64,000 nt of DNA from Burkholderiales bacterium (GTDB lineage Bacteria; Pseudomonadota; Gammaproteobacteria; Burkholderiales; Burkholderiaceae_B): the NCBI GenBank assembly GCA_027484315.1, contig JAIXTE010000005.1, positions 1 through 64,000 of the forward strand, in the 5' to 3' direction. Positions within the stretch are counted from its first letter, which is position 1, and each line of letters opens with the position of its first letter. The position numbers and the translations under genes were made by a program. Positions 33,369-41,315 of this stretch are shown piece by piece. The notes under the pieces were generated by a model. That model did not search any database. It was not told the DNA's origin and saw only the letters and a list, made by a program, of their open reading frames with translations.

Positions 33369-34271
33369 ATGATCAGAAAAATCATACTTTTTGCGAGCAC
33401 TGTATTATTTTCACTCACTGCTCAGGCGCAGCAATTCCCAGAAAATGTAATCAACCAAGATATATCCAATGCCAGACGGGGTAAGCCTATACAACTTGAG
33501 CGTATCGCCCCTGGCCAGTCGATCACCGTCGAATTCTCCCGCCTTCCGATTTACATTTACAGACGGACCCCTGCCGAAATTCTTGCATTGAACACCACAC
33601 AACGAGATTCGCTTGCAGACCCAGAGGACGAGAACTTTAGAGCGTCGGTTAAACGACAGTTTTCCTCAACCGCCACATTGGTTTGGGCTAATTTGCTGCT
33701 TCAAGCCGAAACCATTGTGAATCGAAAACCCACGAGATCCATTGATGAATCAATTTTGGTTGTTTCAGCGGCTGCACCCACATCAGGATGCATGCTTGCG
33801 ATTACAAACACTCAGGAGAGAAGAAAAGGAGCGCTATTCAGAGACCCATGCACCGGCCACATGTTCGATTCAGCGGGACGAGCCTTCAAGGGCAGCGGGA
33901 CATTTAACCTGGCAGTACCGCCCTACTCCGTCGCTGGGAGTACCCTGACTTTGAAGGCCCTTGGTAACGGTGCTCTCGACAAGCCCCCATTTTCAAAGCA
34001 GGAAATGTACCAAACACAAAACGCCACTAGACTTTTGATATCAGCCGCGCTTTACAACGACATGGAATCAATTAAGGCTGCGATTGAACAAGGTGCAGAC
34101 ATCAACTATTTCAGGATTGGTGAAGGATCCCCGATGGATGCTGCCATCGCCGGTAGCTCCATTCAAGTAATCAAGTTCATGTTGCAGAATGGCGCAAGGC
34201 CAACGCCAAATTCAGAAAGCTTAGCGCAGGCACTTGAAAGACAAGACGTATTGAAACTTCTTAACCCTTAA
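33369..34271 (+). CDS. Cluster-less Rieske-like domain fused to ankyrin repeats, exported
   Basis: 300 residues; signal peptide to about A-Q-A-Q. Residues about 40-195 look like the soluble Rieske domain of bc1-complex iron-sulfur subunits: L-P-I-Y-I-Y-R-R-T-P-A-E-I, D-P-E-D-E-N-F, and the spacing C141-M-L143, 17 residues, C161-T-G-H164, then V-P-P-Y. In a true Rieske protein position 143 is His; Leu here removes a cluster ligand. Two to three degenerate ankyrin repeats follow (about 215-295; I-E-Q-G-A-D-I-N, M-L-Q-N-G-A-R). It is probably a re-purposed periplasmic binding scaffold without redox activity (inference). Confidence 0.7.
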   Translation: MIRKIILFASTVLFSLTAQAQQFPENVINQDISNARRGKPIQLERIAPGQSITVEFSRLPIYIYRRTPAEILALNTTQRDSLADPEDENFRASVKRQFSSTATLVWANLLLQAETIVNRKPTRSIDESILVVSAAAPTSGCMLAITNTQERRKGALFRDPCTGHMFDSAGRAFKGSGTFNLAVPPYSVAGSTLTLKALGNGALDKPPFSKQEMYQTQNATRLLISAALYNDMESIKAAIEQGADINYFRIGEGSPMDAAIAGSSIQVIKFMLQNGARPTPNSESLAQALERQDVLKLLNP

Positions 34272-34301
34272 CTTAACTAATTGACCAAACCGGTACCTTT
34301 A

Positions 34302-35180
34302 ATGATCCGTCTACTTGTTCTTGTTTGTATCGCCTCTTGGTCAAGCCAAATCTTAGCCAGTTCAAACGTTGTTGTCGTAGACCCGCGAATGCAGCCGGGA
34401 AGAGATCTGAGCACTGAGACTATTTCAGAAGCCACCATCACATTCAAGGTATTAGACGATCGGGGAATTATTGAAGAATCGAGGGGGAGGCTTTCTCGTC
34501 AAGCAACACCGGTGTTGGTATCTACAGTGCAAAGTTTTCGCACTACTACTGGGGCCATAAATGCCGATGGTAGCTTTAAGGCTGAGGTGACCTTTCAGAA
34601 GAGAGACTTCCATATGACTGGTCCTGATGGCAAAAGGCAAGTGATTCCCGACAACCCGCCTTTGGCGGGAGTAAAGGTGAGCTTAGTACTCGATAACACC
34701 GGCAAATTTCGAGATGATTCATTGGTCATATCGGGTATGGAGTCAAAGCGAGCAAACGATCTTCGCGGTTCATTGATGCCTGTGATTGAGCAGCTTACTT
34801 TAATACCCCCGATACAACTTTCTGAGACGCAATCCCACCAGCAGGTTCATGCCTTGGATATCCCAATCCCAGGTATTGATACAATCAGGTTTGACGTAGC
34901 TGTAACTAGCAAACTAGTGGGTGTGGTTGATGGTATCGCACTGATATCAGAGGTTTTTGACTTCAAAGTACTATCACCGGATGAGTTACTTAAGGTCAGA
35001 TTTGACGGAAAAGGAGAAGGTACTCAACATTACAATATTGAGAAAAAAGTTTTGAGTCTGGACGAAAGCACCCAAACGATTCGCTTCACTATTGATTCTC
35101 CACTCGGCTTACTCGAAGGCAGTATGGAAGCAAAAACCAAACAAAAAACTCGATTCACACCGCTGGGTGTGTTCAGATGA
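34302..35180 (+). CDS. Unknown exported protein
   Basis: 292 residues from the ATG at 34302, which gives a clean signal peptide (I-R-L-L-V-L-V-C-I-A-S-W, cleavage near I-L-A). A TTG 21 bases earlier is less likely. The mature part is beta-rich (V-S-L-V-L-D-N-T-G-K-F, F-D-V-A-V-T-S-K-L-V-G) with no cysteine pattern. Follows the Rieske-like gene closely and may be the last gene of the envelope block. No recognised family. Confidence 0.6.
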   Translation: MIRLLVLVCIASWSSQILASSNVVVVDPRMQPGRDLSTETISEATITFKVLDDRGIIEESRGRLSRQATPVLVSTVQSFRTTTGAINADGSFKAEVTFQKRDFHMTGPDGKRQVIPDNPPLAGVKVSLVLDNTGKFRDDSLVISGMESKRANDLRGSLMPVIEQLTLIPPIQLSETQSHQQVHALDIPIPGIDTIRFDVAVTSKLVGVVDGIALISEVFDFKVLSPDELLKVRFDGKGEGTQHYNIEKKVLSLDESTQTIRFTIDSPLGLLEGSMEAKTKQKTRFTPLGVFR

Positions 35181-35369
35181 AGTTTGATATGACGAGTCTC
35201 CCGATTGGCGAAAACCCGAGGGTGAACTCAATGCCTTGGGATTCAGCATGTAAGAAAAGCTATCGCAGCTAGGTCACACCGGACAGAAAAGCTCGGGGCA
35301 TGCGGTGCTTCTGATGCTTTTAGAACGGTGATGCATTGATCTTCCCCAAGCAATCATGAGATGTGCCAA

Positions 35370-36893
35370 TCAATAATCGAGATACCCAGCACTTCGCACC
35401 AGTGGAAAATAAAACTGCAAACTTACCCTCCCACCTAGAGAAGCATATTTCCCATTCAGTTCATCTTGTACAAACCGAAGCACAGACTTGGGGTAAATGT
35501 TTTCATTATTTGCAAAAGCAACTTCATATGCTTCGGTCGGAGTTTTTCCAAAAATACGAAGATATTGAACAAACACGGATTTCAGTGTCACGGACCTAGC
35601 CTTACCATCCAGATTTCCATATCTGTCGCGGTTGTGAAATTCTAGTTGCGGGTCAGACGCAAACAACGCATCAAGTAGTTCATTCAGCCGTTCACCCTGA
35701 ATCCCGGGGACTTCCAACTCGTCAAATATGCCAACGTTTCGGTAACGAATCGCACAAATGATAGTCATGAACAAAAACTGGAATCTTGTACCAGACTCTA
35801 GCCCAGCGCATGCATCCATGACCATGTTGAAGACTCGTTCTTGAGAACGAAGATCCAACTCAAATACACTGGCTACCCAAGAGAAAACAGACCCCGCGTT
35901 GGGCTGATACTTGAATGAACCCGCTGTCAAAGGAACACCAAAATCGACATCTTTGCGATCCCAATCAAATTGATTAGCTAATTGTTGGCAATATTGCTCA
36001 GTGGTCGGCTTCGGAAGTGCGTATCGGGTATGAAAGAGTCTGTCAAGATACCGACGTCCATCAAAGTCCCCACCGTATCCACCTCTGACTGTTTCAGCGA
36101 GCTGATTGATGTTTGTTGAAATCACAAAGCATAGGCCTGGAATATCAAAAAGATGTTTGATCCCCTCCAACAATTCGATAGCAAAATTGGGACGACTGCG
36201 ATCTAGCTCGTCCACAAATACAACAATTGGAAGTTGGAGATGTTTGCCAGCTAAGCTCTGTAAAGTTTGATCGATTTCGCTTTTGAACTCGCGAATCACT
36301 TCCCGCTTATTACCCTGTTCCTCGATAGCCTGCACGAAGAATCGATCCAGACCTTTATCTATCGCGTCACGTGAACCGTTTTGATCTTCCTCGCCCACCC
36401 CAAGCTCAAGGAACTCATCTAGGCTAGTGCCTGAGATGTGCTTAGCGAAGTTGCCGGCAAGGAGCTTGGTGGCAGGCCAAAAAGCTTTTCTAATTTTTAT
36501 GAACGTCTTCTGCAGCTGTTGTTTACCAATCGTTGGTAACGCCACTACCTTGTCCGGAACGGGCAAAAATTTCTCGATCCCCTCTTGCAACTCAGCAATA
36601 AAAGCGATCAAAGGATCGGAGATGCAATCAGCCTCCCATGCATCGAAATAGATCGAGCGGATTGGGGGATCTTGCAGGAGCAAATCCTCAGCCCACTTTT
36701 TGACGAAGAAAGTTTTCCCCTTACCCCACTCATCATCAATTGCCATTACAAATGACTTTGCTTTGCCCGTCTTGGCATCGAAGGATTTGCGTTTAATGTA
36801 ACCCGTCAGAAACGCTGCATAGCGCCTGCGTCCCAGCGCATCGCCTTCCCACTCATCGAACTTGGATTGACTCGTATCGCTCTGCTTGAACAC
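35370..36893 (-). CDS. KAP-family P-loop NTPase
   Basis: 507 residues. Walker A D-E-W-G-K-G-K-T-F-F at about 54-63, the KAP hallmark I-Y-F-D-A-W-E-A-D at about 81-89, Walker B V-V-F-V-D-E-L-D-R-S-R-P at about 224-235. An insertion between the Walker motifs lacks strong membrane helices. KAP NTPases include PifA, which excludes phage T7, and other accessory-region proteins with defence roles. It is alone on its strand here. GTG start; no clear ribosome site. Defence function is an inference from family and location. Confidence 0.8.
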   Translation of the reverse strand: MFKQSDTSQSKFDEWEGDALGRRRYAAFLTGYIKRKSFDAKTGKAKSFVMAIDDEWGKGKTFFVKKWAEDLLLQDPPIRSIYFDAWEADCISDPLIAFIAELQEGIEKFLPVPDKVVALPTIGKQQLQKTFIKIRKAFWPATKLLAGNFAKHISGTSLDEFLELGVGEEDQNGSRDAIDKGLDRFFVQAIEEQGNKREVIREFKSEIDQTLQSLAGKHLQLPIVVFVDELDRSRPNFAIELLEGIKHLFDIPGLCFVISTNINQLAETVRGGYGGDFDGRRYLDRLFHTRYALPKPTTEQYCQQLANQFDWDRKDVDFGVPLTAGSFKYQPNAGSVFSWVASVFELDLRSQERVFNMVMDACAGLESGTRFQFLFMTIICAIRYRNVGIFDELEVPGIQGERLNELLDALFASDPQLEFHNRDRYGNLDGKARSVTLKSVFVQYLRIFGKTPTEAYEVAFANNENIYPKSVLRFVQDELNGKYASLGGRVSLQFYFPLVRSAGYLDY

Positions 36894-37197
36894 TATAAAT
36901 TCTCACGAAAAAGCTTAATTCAACAACTCATTAGTGACAACAAAACCTAAATCCTCGCGGGGGATAGATTTGTGATCTTTAAGCGTCTTCTTAAATTCCT
37001 GCACTGAATCGCCCTGCCTTCCTTAGGTACTTTTTATCCTCACAATGGACCAACCGGCCTTTCGTTGACAAGCCTGAGCCTCATTAGGGACTATTCAGCG
37101 TAAGTTAGGTGGGCTTAGGGCGACTATGGCCCGCGAGTGCTCCGTTAACACGCATCGCTTATGCCATGGCGGATCAAAGCTCAAGCTCTTCCGGCCC
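36894..37197. other. Non-coding stretch with attC-like look
   Basis: No gene. At about 37,103-37,152 a GTTAGGT ... GTTAACA arrangement around a GGGCGACTATGGCCC core superficially resembles attC, but the box orientations do not match. Confidence 0.35.
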
Positions 37198-37458
37198 TTA
37201 GGAACAGACAGGCTTAGTCGACATTATCTTCTTCAGGCCTTCGGACGGATCAAATGTGGCCTCAATTAAGTCCGAAAACGCCATGAACGCCGTACCTCCA
37301 AGCTTGAAAAACACTTGGTCAATCAAAACCTCTACCGCTTTTTCTGCACTTGCGTTGAGTATGAAATCGTTGCGGGTTTTACCCTGGACCTTAGCAGCTT
37401 CGTCATTCAAATCGAGAACCGTGGAATTTGCCCTGATTTTAAGCACCGTCTCTTTCAT
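37198..37458 (-). CDS. TacA-like (DUF1778) antitoxin without toxin
   Basis: 86 residues. The order R-N-D-F-I-L-N-A-S-A-E-K-A-V-E-V-L-I-D-Q-V-F-F-K, then F-M-A-F-S-D-L-I-E, matches DUF1778/TacA antitoxins (ribbon-helix-helix N-terminus, C-terminal toxin-binding helix). These normally precede a GNAT acetyltransferase toxin; none lies downstream on this strand within the visible region. Orphan antitoxin. Confidence 0.75.
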   Translation of the reverse strand: MKETVLKIRANSTVLDLNDEAAKVQGKTRNDFILNASAEKAVEVLIDQVFFKLGGTAFMAFSDLIEATFDPSEGLKKIMSTKPVCS

Positions 37459-37843
37459 AACGAACCCTTCGTATCGTTAACGCCTATACAAATACTATCT
37501 TGCTGTGCGCTCAGCATCAATACAGTGCTGTTATAGAAAAATCGTTCATGATTTGATTATGGATACTTTTGTTTCGTTTGCAGCTAACCAGCGAAAGCTG
37601 CTGATCTGCAGCCAAATTTGATTTGGGAATTCTGGGGTTTACGAATCTGTATCGAGCCCTCAAGAATAACAAAAGCGTGCAGGCGGACTCATTGCTATAG
37701 GCAGAGACTTCAGCCACCGCGCGGCCTCGGTCATCAATTTGACTGATGGCTTCTTGACTGAATTCTTCAATGAATTGGAGCTTGGGCATTGCACGTATGG
37801 TGAGGATAAAAAGTGCCTAGGGAAAGCGGAGGGACTCATGATT
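37459..37843. other. Stretch with no supported gene
   Basis: A 90-codon minus-strand frame (37517-37789) has no ribosome site or recognisable product. No toxin gene for the DUF1778 antitoxin is visible. Confidence 0.35.
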
Positions 37844-38167
37844 CTACTGCGGAGCTAAGCTAACTTTGACACTATAAAGACAAGGCTCACCGCCACTTAC
37901 ACGCTCAAAAGAAGTTAATCTTTTTTCATCATCGAAAAATAAATTTATCCTACATCCCCGTTCATTAAATAAAACTTGAAATCGATCTGAACTTTTCTCT
38001 ATTTCAAAACCGTTACTAATTAGTTCAGATCGCATACTGTTCGCACTTTCAGGACTATCTCGCCAGACCTTCAATATTGACTCAGAACTATGGGTCATAT
38101 TGATGGCGCAAGAACTCAAAAATAAGAAAACTATCGGAACTAGCGCATAGAATTTTTTTATTCTCAT
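37844..38167 (-). CDS. Small lipoprotein, paralogue B
   Basis: 107 residues from the ATG at 38165-38167 (GGAGC upstream). Lipobox F-L-S-S-C near residue 19. The mature part A-I-N-M-T-H-S-S-E-S-I-L-K-V-W-R-D, then S-D-R-F-Q-V-L-F-N-E-R-G-C-R-I-N-L-F-F-D and E-P-C-L-Y, parallels the lipoprotein at 27,522-27,839. Role unknown. Confidence 0.7.
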   Translation of the reverse strand: MRIKKFYALVPIVFLFLSSCAINMTHSSESILKVWRDSPESANSMRSELISNGFEIEKSSDRFQVLFNERGCRINLFFDDEKRLTSFERVSGGEPCLYSVKVSLAPQ

Positions 38168-38359
38168 TTTTAGCTCCAGCTTGAATAAAAACACTTTCCT
38201 GAAACATTCTTACTGCGTACATCTAGAGTCGACGCTATTCATAAGGAGTAATTTAAGACATATCGGCGTTGAATCACAATTTTCTAACTCAATAACTGGA
38301 CAAAAAGAGTTAAAAATTCTGGACTTCTCATGGATATCAGTGGACCAACTCATCATTGG

Positions 38360-38923
38360 CTACTGATAATTACCGTAGCGGATGGCGGCTAGCAAATCCG
38401 CTACTACCCCTTGTCCCACGACGGTATCGAAATAATCTGCCGGACGCAGTCCACCGAGGGCATCGTTTGCACTGAAAGCCCAGCCCCCAAGCCACTTGGC
38501 TGCATCAAATCCAACAGGATCACCACACTCGTCTACTAGGTTCTGCACCTGACCGATCAGCAGATGAATTCCAATAATCTGGTTAGACAGACTCTTTTTT
38601 TGACTGGACGAACCTTTGGATTTGATCGAATAGACCGATGATAGGGGCACACCTAAACTTCGAGCCAGATCAGCCAAGCTGACTCCCATGGCTTGGGCTG
38701 TGTCATAAAAGTACCCACATGGAACTCCTGCCCTTATCAAACCTACTCGCTCAAACAGAGTGGATTTATAAACAGTCCTGAGGTAACTGGAAAAGCTAAC
38801 AGTTTGAAATGACGCTTCGAACAATTGTGACTCCATGAGCGGGGTGAGCACATACTTCAATTTATCTGATTTGGATGAAAAAGACAGCCCCCAAAACGTG
38901 GCCTGAAAAGAACAAGTAAACAT
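38360..38923 (-). CDS. Xre/MbcA/ParS-type antitoxin without toxin
   Basis: 187 residues from the ATG at 38,923 (other possible starts: TTG 38,941, ATG 38,836). Helix-turn-helix-like segment A-M-G-V-S-L-A-D-L-A-R-S-L-G-V-P in the middle. C-terminal DUF2384 domain with A-K-W-L-G-G-W-A-F, L-R-P-A-D-Y-F-D-T-V-V-G and L-A-A-I-R-Y-G-N-Y. Family members pair with a RES-domain toxin. No such gene follows downstream on this strand. Confidence 0.75.
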   Translation of the reverse strand: MFTCSFQATFWGLSFSSKSDKLKYVLTPLMESQLFEASFQTVSFSSYLRTVYKSTLFERVGLIRAGVPCGYFYDTAQAMGVSLADLARSLGVPLSSVYSIKSKGSSSQKKSLSNQIIGIHLLIGQVQNLVDECGDPVGFDAAKWLGGWAFSANDALGGLRPADYFDTVVGQGVVADLLAAIRYGNYQ

Positions 38924-39194
38924 AGGCAGACGGCCAACCAAGAATCACAGAAATGCATTTGTGATGATGCAGTCGATTTTCAGTGCCTGAAGGTCAATTC
39001 AGTCTCATAAGAATTACTAAGCCGAAGAAATTGAGTGCGTGTGCCCAGAGGTGCACCTCAACACGATAGGTCTTAAGCGATCTAAAGGGGCACCCCTGAG
39101 AATTACTGGAAAGCCAGCACTGGCCTAATGAACGCCCCGATTTATCCCGCTACTTATCGAGTTTCTCCGCTTGTGATCGCTAAAAGAGAAAATA

Positions 39195-39237
39195 CTCATA
39201 ACCAAGGTCGTAGGTTCAAATCCTGCCCCCGCAACCA
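39195..39237 (+). tRNA. 3' half of initiator tRNA-fMet (partial)
   Basis: From CTCATAA (anticodon-loop CAT, 39195-39201) through AAGGTCG, the T arm GGTTCAAATCC, acceptor strand CCCCGCA, discriminator A and encoded CCA (39235-39237). An A at position 72 (end of the acceptor strand) is the initiator hallmark. The D arm and 5' acceptor strand are absent, and the anticodon stem lacks two bases. A rho-independent terminator follows. It is best read as an attachment-site remnant of an element that integrated in the tRNA 3' end. Confidence 0.75.
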
Positions 39238-39252
39238 AATTTTTATCATTAA

Positions 39253-39284
39253 AACCAATCACTTCACGGTGGTTGGTTTTTTTG
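39253..39284 (+). terminator. Terminator after the tRNA fragment
   Basis: AACCAATCAC (39253-39262) pairs with GTGGTTGGTT (39269-39278) with one wobble, followed by a T run. Probably the native terminator of the tRNA gene. Confidence 0.8.
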
Positions 39285-39397
39285 TTTTCTGGGCAAGCAA
39301 CACGGCGTACGCCGTCGTTGTGGATTCGATTCGGGTTCTTGCATGTGACTGATTTATTCAAATCAACGCCTCATATGCTTACACCCGCGCCTCACCC

Positions 39398-39961
39398 TCA
39401 CTTTGACTGTAAGTTCCGTTTACGGATTGCGACAGAATCAAGCAGCAGATCAACATGCAAAGCGTAGGCGGCGAGCGCGCCTTCCAGATCAGTACCGTTG
39501 GCAGCGTAGGCCAGCGCAAACCCGTGTAGATGATCTACAAGGATATCTCGCCACAGCAGAGGCAAACCGCGATTGGAAATACAGTGCGTGATGGCGTCAG
39601 TCCAAGCTTGGTGAGGCGCAGGCAACGCGCCCTGCCGTGCAACGATGGCCGTTGCAAGGCAGGGATGTCGCAACACCCTTTCGCAGTACCAAATCAGGTG
39701 TTCTCTCAGATCTGATTCATCGCTGGAGTCAACTTGCGCCCTCTCCTGAACAAAGCAATGTTCAGCCATAGCTTGAAAAAGCCCATCAAGATCGCCGATA
39801 TGTGGGTAGAGCGCCATCGGCGTCACACCGAGAATCGCAGCGAGGCCGCGCAAGGACAAACCACCCGCAGTTTCCTCCACCAGCTTCAATGCCGCCAAGA
39901 GGATCACTTCACGGGTAAGAGGCATCGCTGATTTCGGCGGGCGACCACGTCGGGCCGTCAT
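39398..39961 (-). CDS. TetR-family repressor
   Basis: 187 residues. N-terminal helix-turn-helix (residues about 14-60): R-E-V-I-L-L-A-A-L-K-L-V-E, L-S-L-R-G-L-A-A-I-L-G-V-T-P-M-A-L-Y-P-H. The variable C-terminal ligand domain is helical. Its ATG overlaps the stop of the reductase gene (ATGA), so it is the second gene of a two-gene operon. A palindrome in front of the operon is the likely self-controlled operator. Confidence 0.88.
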   Translation of the reverse strand: MTARRGRPPKSAMPLTREVILLAALKLVEETAGGLSLRGLAAILGVTPMALYPHIGDLDGLFQAMAEHCFVQERAQVDSSDESDLREHLIWYCERVLRHPCLATAIVARQGALPAPHQAWTDAITHCISNRGLPLLWRDILVDHLHGFALAYAANGTDLEGALAAYALHVDLLLDSVAIRKRNLQSK

Positions 39962-40494
39962 GGATGAGACACCTTGTAAGACGACTGCACCAGACCAGAT
40001 GGAAACGACCTGGTTTCAACGTGGCGCAGAGAAATATCCGTAGACAAGGGACCGAAAAGCGGCAAGCCGTTGCCGAGAAGTACAGGGATGCGAGTAATGA
40101 CCATGTCGCTGATGGCATTCGCAGCAAGAAAAGCCGTGATTGTTGCGCCTCCATCGACATAGATCCGTTGCCATCCTTTGTGCTGCGCCAACGCAAGCGC
40201 TTGAGAAACAGATCTCACGACCGTTACGTGACCAGCCAGATGCGTGGGAATATCTGCAGGATCAAGCTTTTTACTCAGAACAAACAAAGGGCTGTTGTAG
40301 GGCCACGGGTCAAAACTCAACGCGATATCGAATGTTGCGCGCCCCATCACAATACCGTCCATCTTCTCCATGAAGGTTTCATACCCATGGTCTTCTCCTG
40401 CTGAATTAGCGACTTGGAGCCAATCAAGTCCCCCATCAAGTCGGGCGATGAACCCATCAAGGCTGGTTGCAATGAAGACATGTCCGGTGGGCAT
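39958..40494 (-). CDS. Dihydrofolate-reductase-like oxidoreductase (RibD C-terminal fold)
   Basis: 178 residues. G-H-V-F-I-A-T-S-L-D-G-F-I-A at the start and G-R-A-T-F-D near 50 are typical of the YyaP/YwjB type of the RibD-C family. I-Y-V-D-G-G-A-T-I-T-A-F is the NADPH-binding loop. It reduces an unknown substrate with NADPH. First gene of the operon with the TetR repressor. Confidence 0.85.
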   Translation of the reverse strand: MPTGHVFIATSLDGFIARLDGGLDWLQVANSAGEDHGYETFMEKMDGIVMGRATFDIALSFDPWPYNSPLFVLSKKLDPADIPTHLAGHVTVVRSVSQALALAQHKGWQRIYVDGGATITAFLAANAISDMVITRIPVLLGNGLPLFGPLSTDISLRHVETRSFPSGLVQSSYKVSHP

Positions 40495-40511
40495 ACCTGA
40501 AACTCCTATTA

Positions 40512-40528
40512 AATATACAATGTATATT
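40512..40528. promoter_or_regulatory. Probable TetR operator palindrome
   Basis: AATATACA (40512-40519), one base, TGTATATT (40521-40528): a perfect 8+1+8 palindrome, 18 bases upstream of the reductase/TetR operon start. This is the size and place of a TetR-dimer operator. Confidence 0.7.
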
Positions 40529-40804
40529 AATTGAAATTTTGTAAATCCGGATTGAGTAACTATCTGTTTTAGATGTAGAGGATAGAAAGACTCTTCAAAG
40601 CCGGAAGGTCAATTCGATCCTTTAGAAATCACCAAGACAGAAAAACTGGATTGGCTGCACAGACCAGTTCCTGTGCAAGTGTCGGGTACAACACACCCTT
40701 GCTGTTTTTCTGACGTCCTTTTTGACGTTGAAGTAGCGACATCAACACAGCCTCCCTGTCTGCCAAGATGGTCAAAGCGCACCCACCGCAAAATCGCAAG
40801 CCAT

Positions 40805-40841
40805 AAAAAAAGCGACCCACAGAGGAGCCGCTTCTTTTTTA
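40805..40841 (-). terminator. Bidirectional terminator after the DUF3015 gene
   Basis: On the minus strand AAGCGGCTC pairs with GGGTCGCTT, followed by TTTTTT. It lies 14 bases after the DUF3015 stop. A T run also exists on the plus strand. Confidence 0.7.
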
Positions 40842-40854
40842 AACTCACCCTTGA

Positions 40855-41304
40855 TTACATTGAGCAGCTGAGGTGCAAGCTGTTCCAGATCACCTCGGCA
40901 CGCTCCTTTTGACCTTGACCTGCAGGAGCAGAAGCCAAGCCAGCGCGGATACCTGAAGTTGAACAACCGCTCACAGCTTCCAAAGCGGCGAGTGTTTCAC
41001 CTTCACCAGCAGCGGCTTCTTTTTCAATAGCAGCGGTGTTGTTGATAATCAAGGCGGCTGTTTTCACTTCTTTGCCACCATTACAACTTGCTGGGGAAGA
41101 AAGGTTCGAACTGATAGCGGTAGTACCCAAATCGAATGTGATGTTGGTGATAGCTGCAACTACGTCAGAGGTGGGAGCAATCGCGCCACCCAGACCACAT
41201 TCTGTGTAGATGCGTCCGATATCACGATCGCCTTGCTGGGCGTGTGCGGGCATAGCCAAGATTGCGCTCAGAAGAATTGCAGAAGAAAGGATGGTTTTTT
41301 TCAT
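40855..41304 (-). CDS. DUF3015 periplasmic protein
   Basis: 149 residues; signal peptide to A-H-A-Q. The mature part has Y-T-E-C-G-L-G-G-A-I, then I-T-N-I-T-F-D-L-G-T-T-A, and ends with four Cys in two probable pairs. The order resembles DUF3015, which is often paired with DUF4105. Begins 12 bases after the DUF4105 gene, so the two are co-transcribed. Function unknown. Confidence 0.8.
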   Translation of the reverse strand: MKKTILSSAILLSAILAMPAHAQQGDRDIGRIYTECGLGGAIAPTSDVVAAITNITFDLGTTAISSNLSSPASCNGGKEVKTAALIINNTAAIEKEAAAGEGETLAALEAVSGCSTSGIRAGLASAPAGQGQKERAEVIWNSLHLSCSM

Positions 41305-41315
41305 TTTTTGTCTCG

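Larger units (their letters stand above)
40495..40854. other. Promoter of reductase operon and DUF3015 terminator region
   Basis: Holds the palindrome near 40,520 and the terminator near 40,823. Open frames between them (for instance 40,609-40,848) have no support. Confidence 0.5.

Noticed and set aside
37103-37152. attC-like arrangement of GTTAGGT and GTTAACA
   Set aside because: The boxes are in the same orientation rather than complementary, and no flanking cassette genes fit.
37517-37789. 90-codon minus-strand frame as toxin partner of the DUF1778 antitoxin
   Set aside because: Wrong order, no GNAT motifs and no ribosome site.
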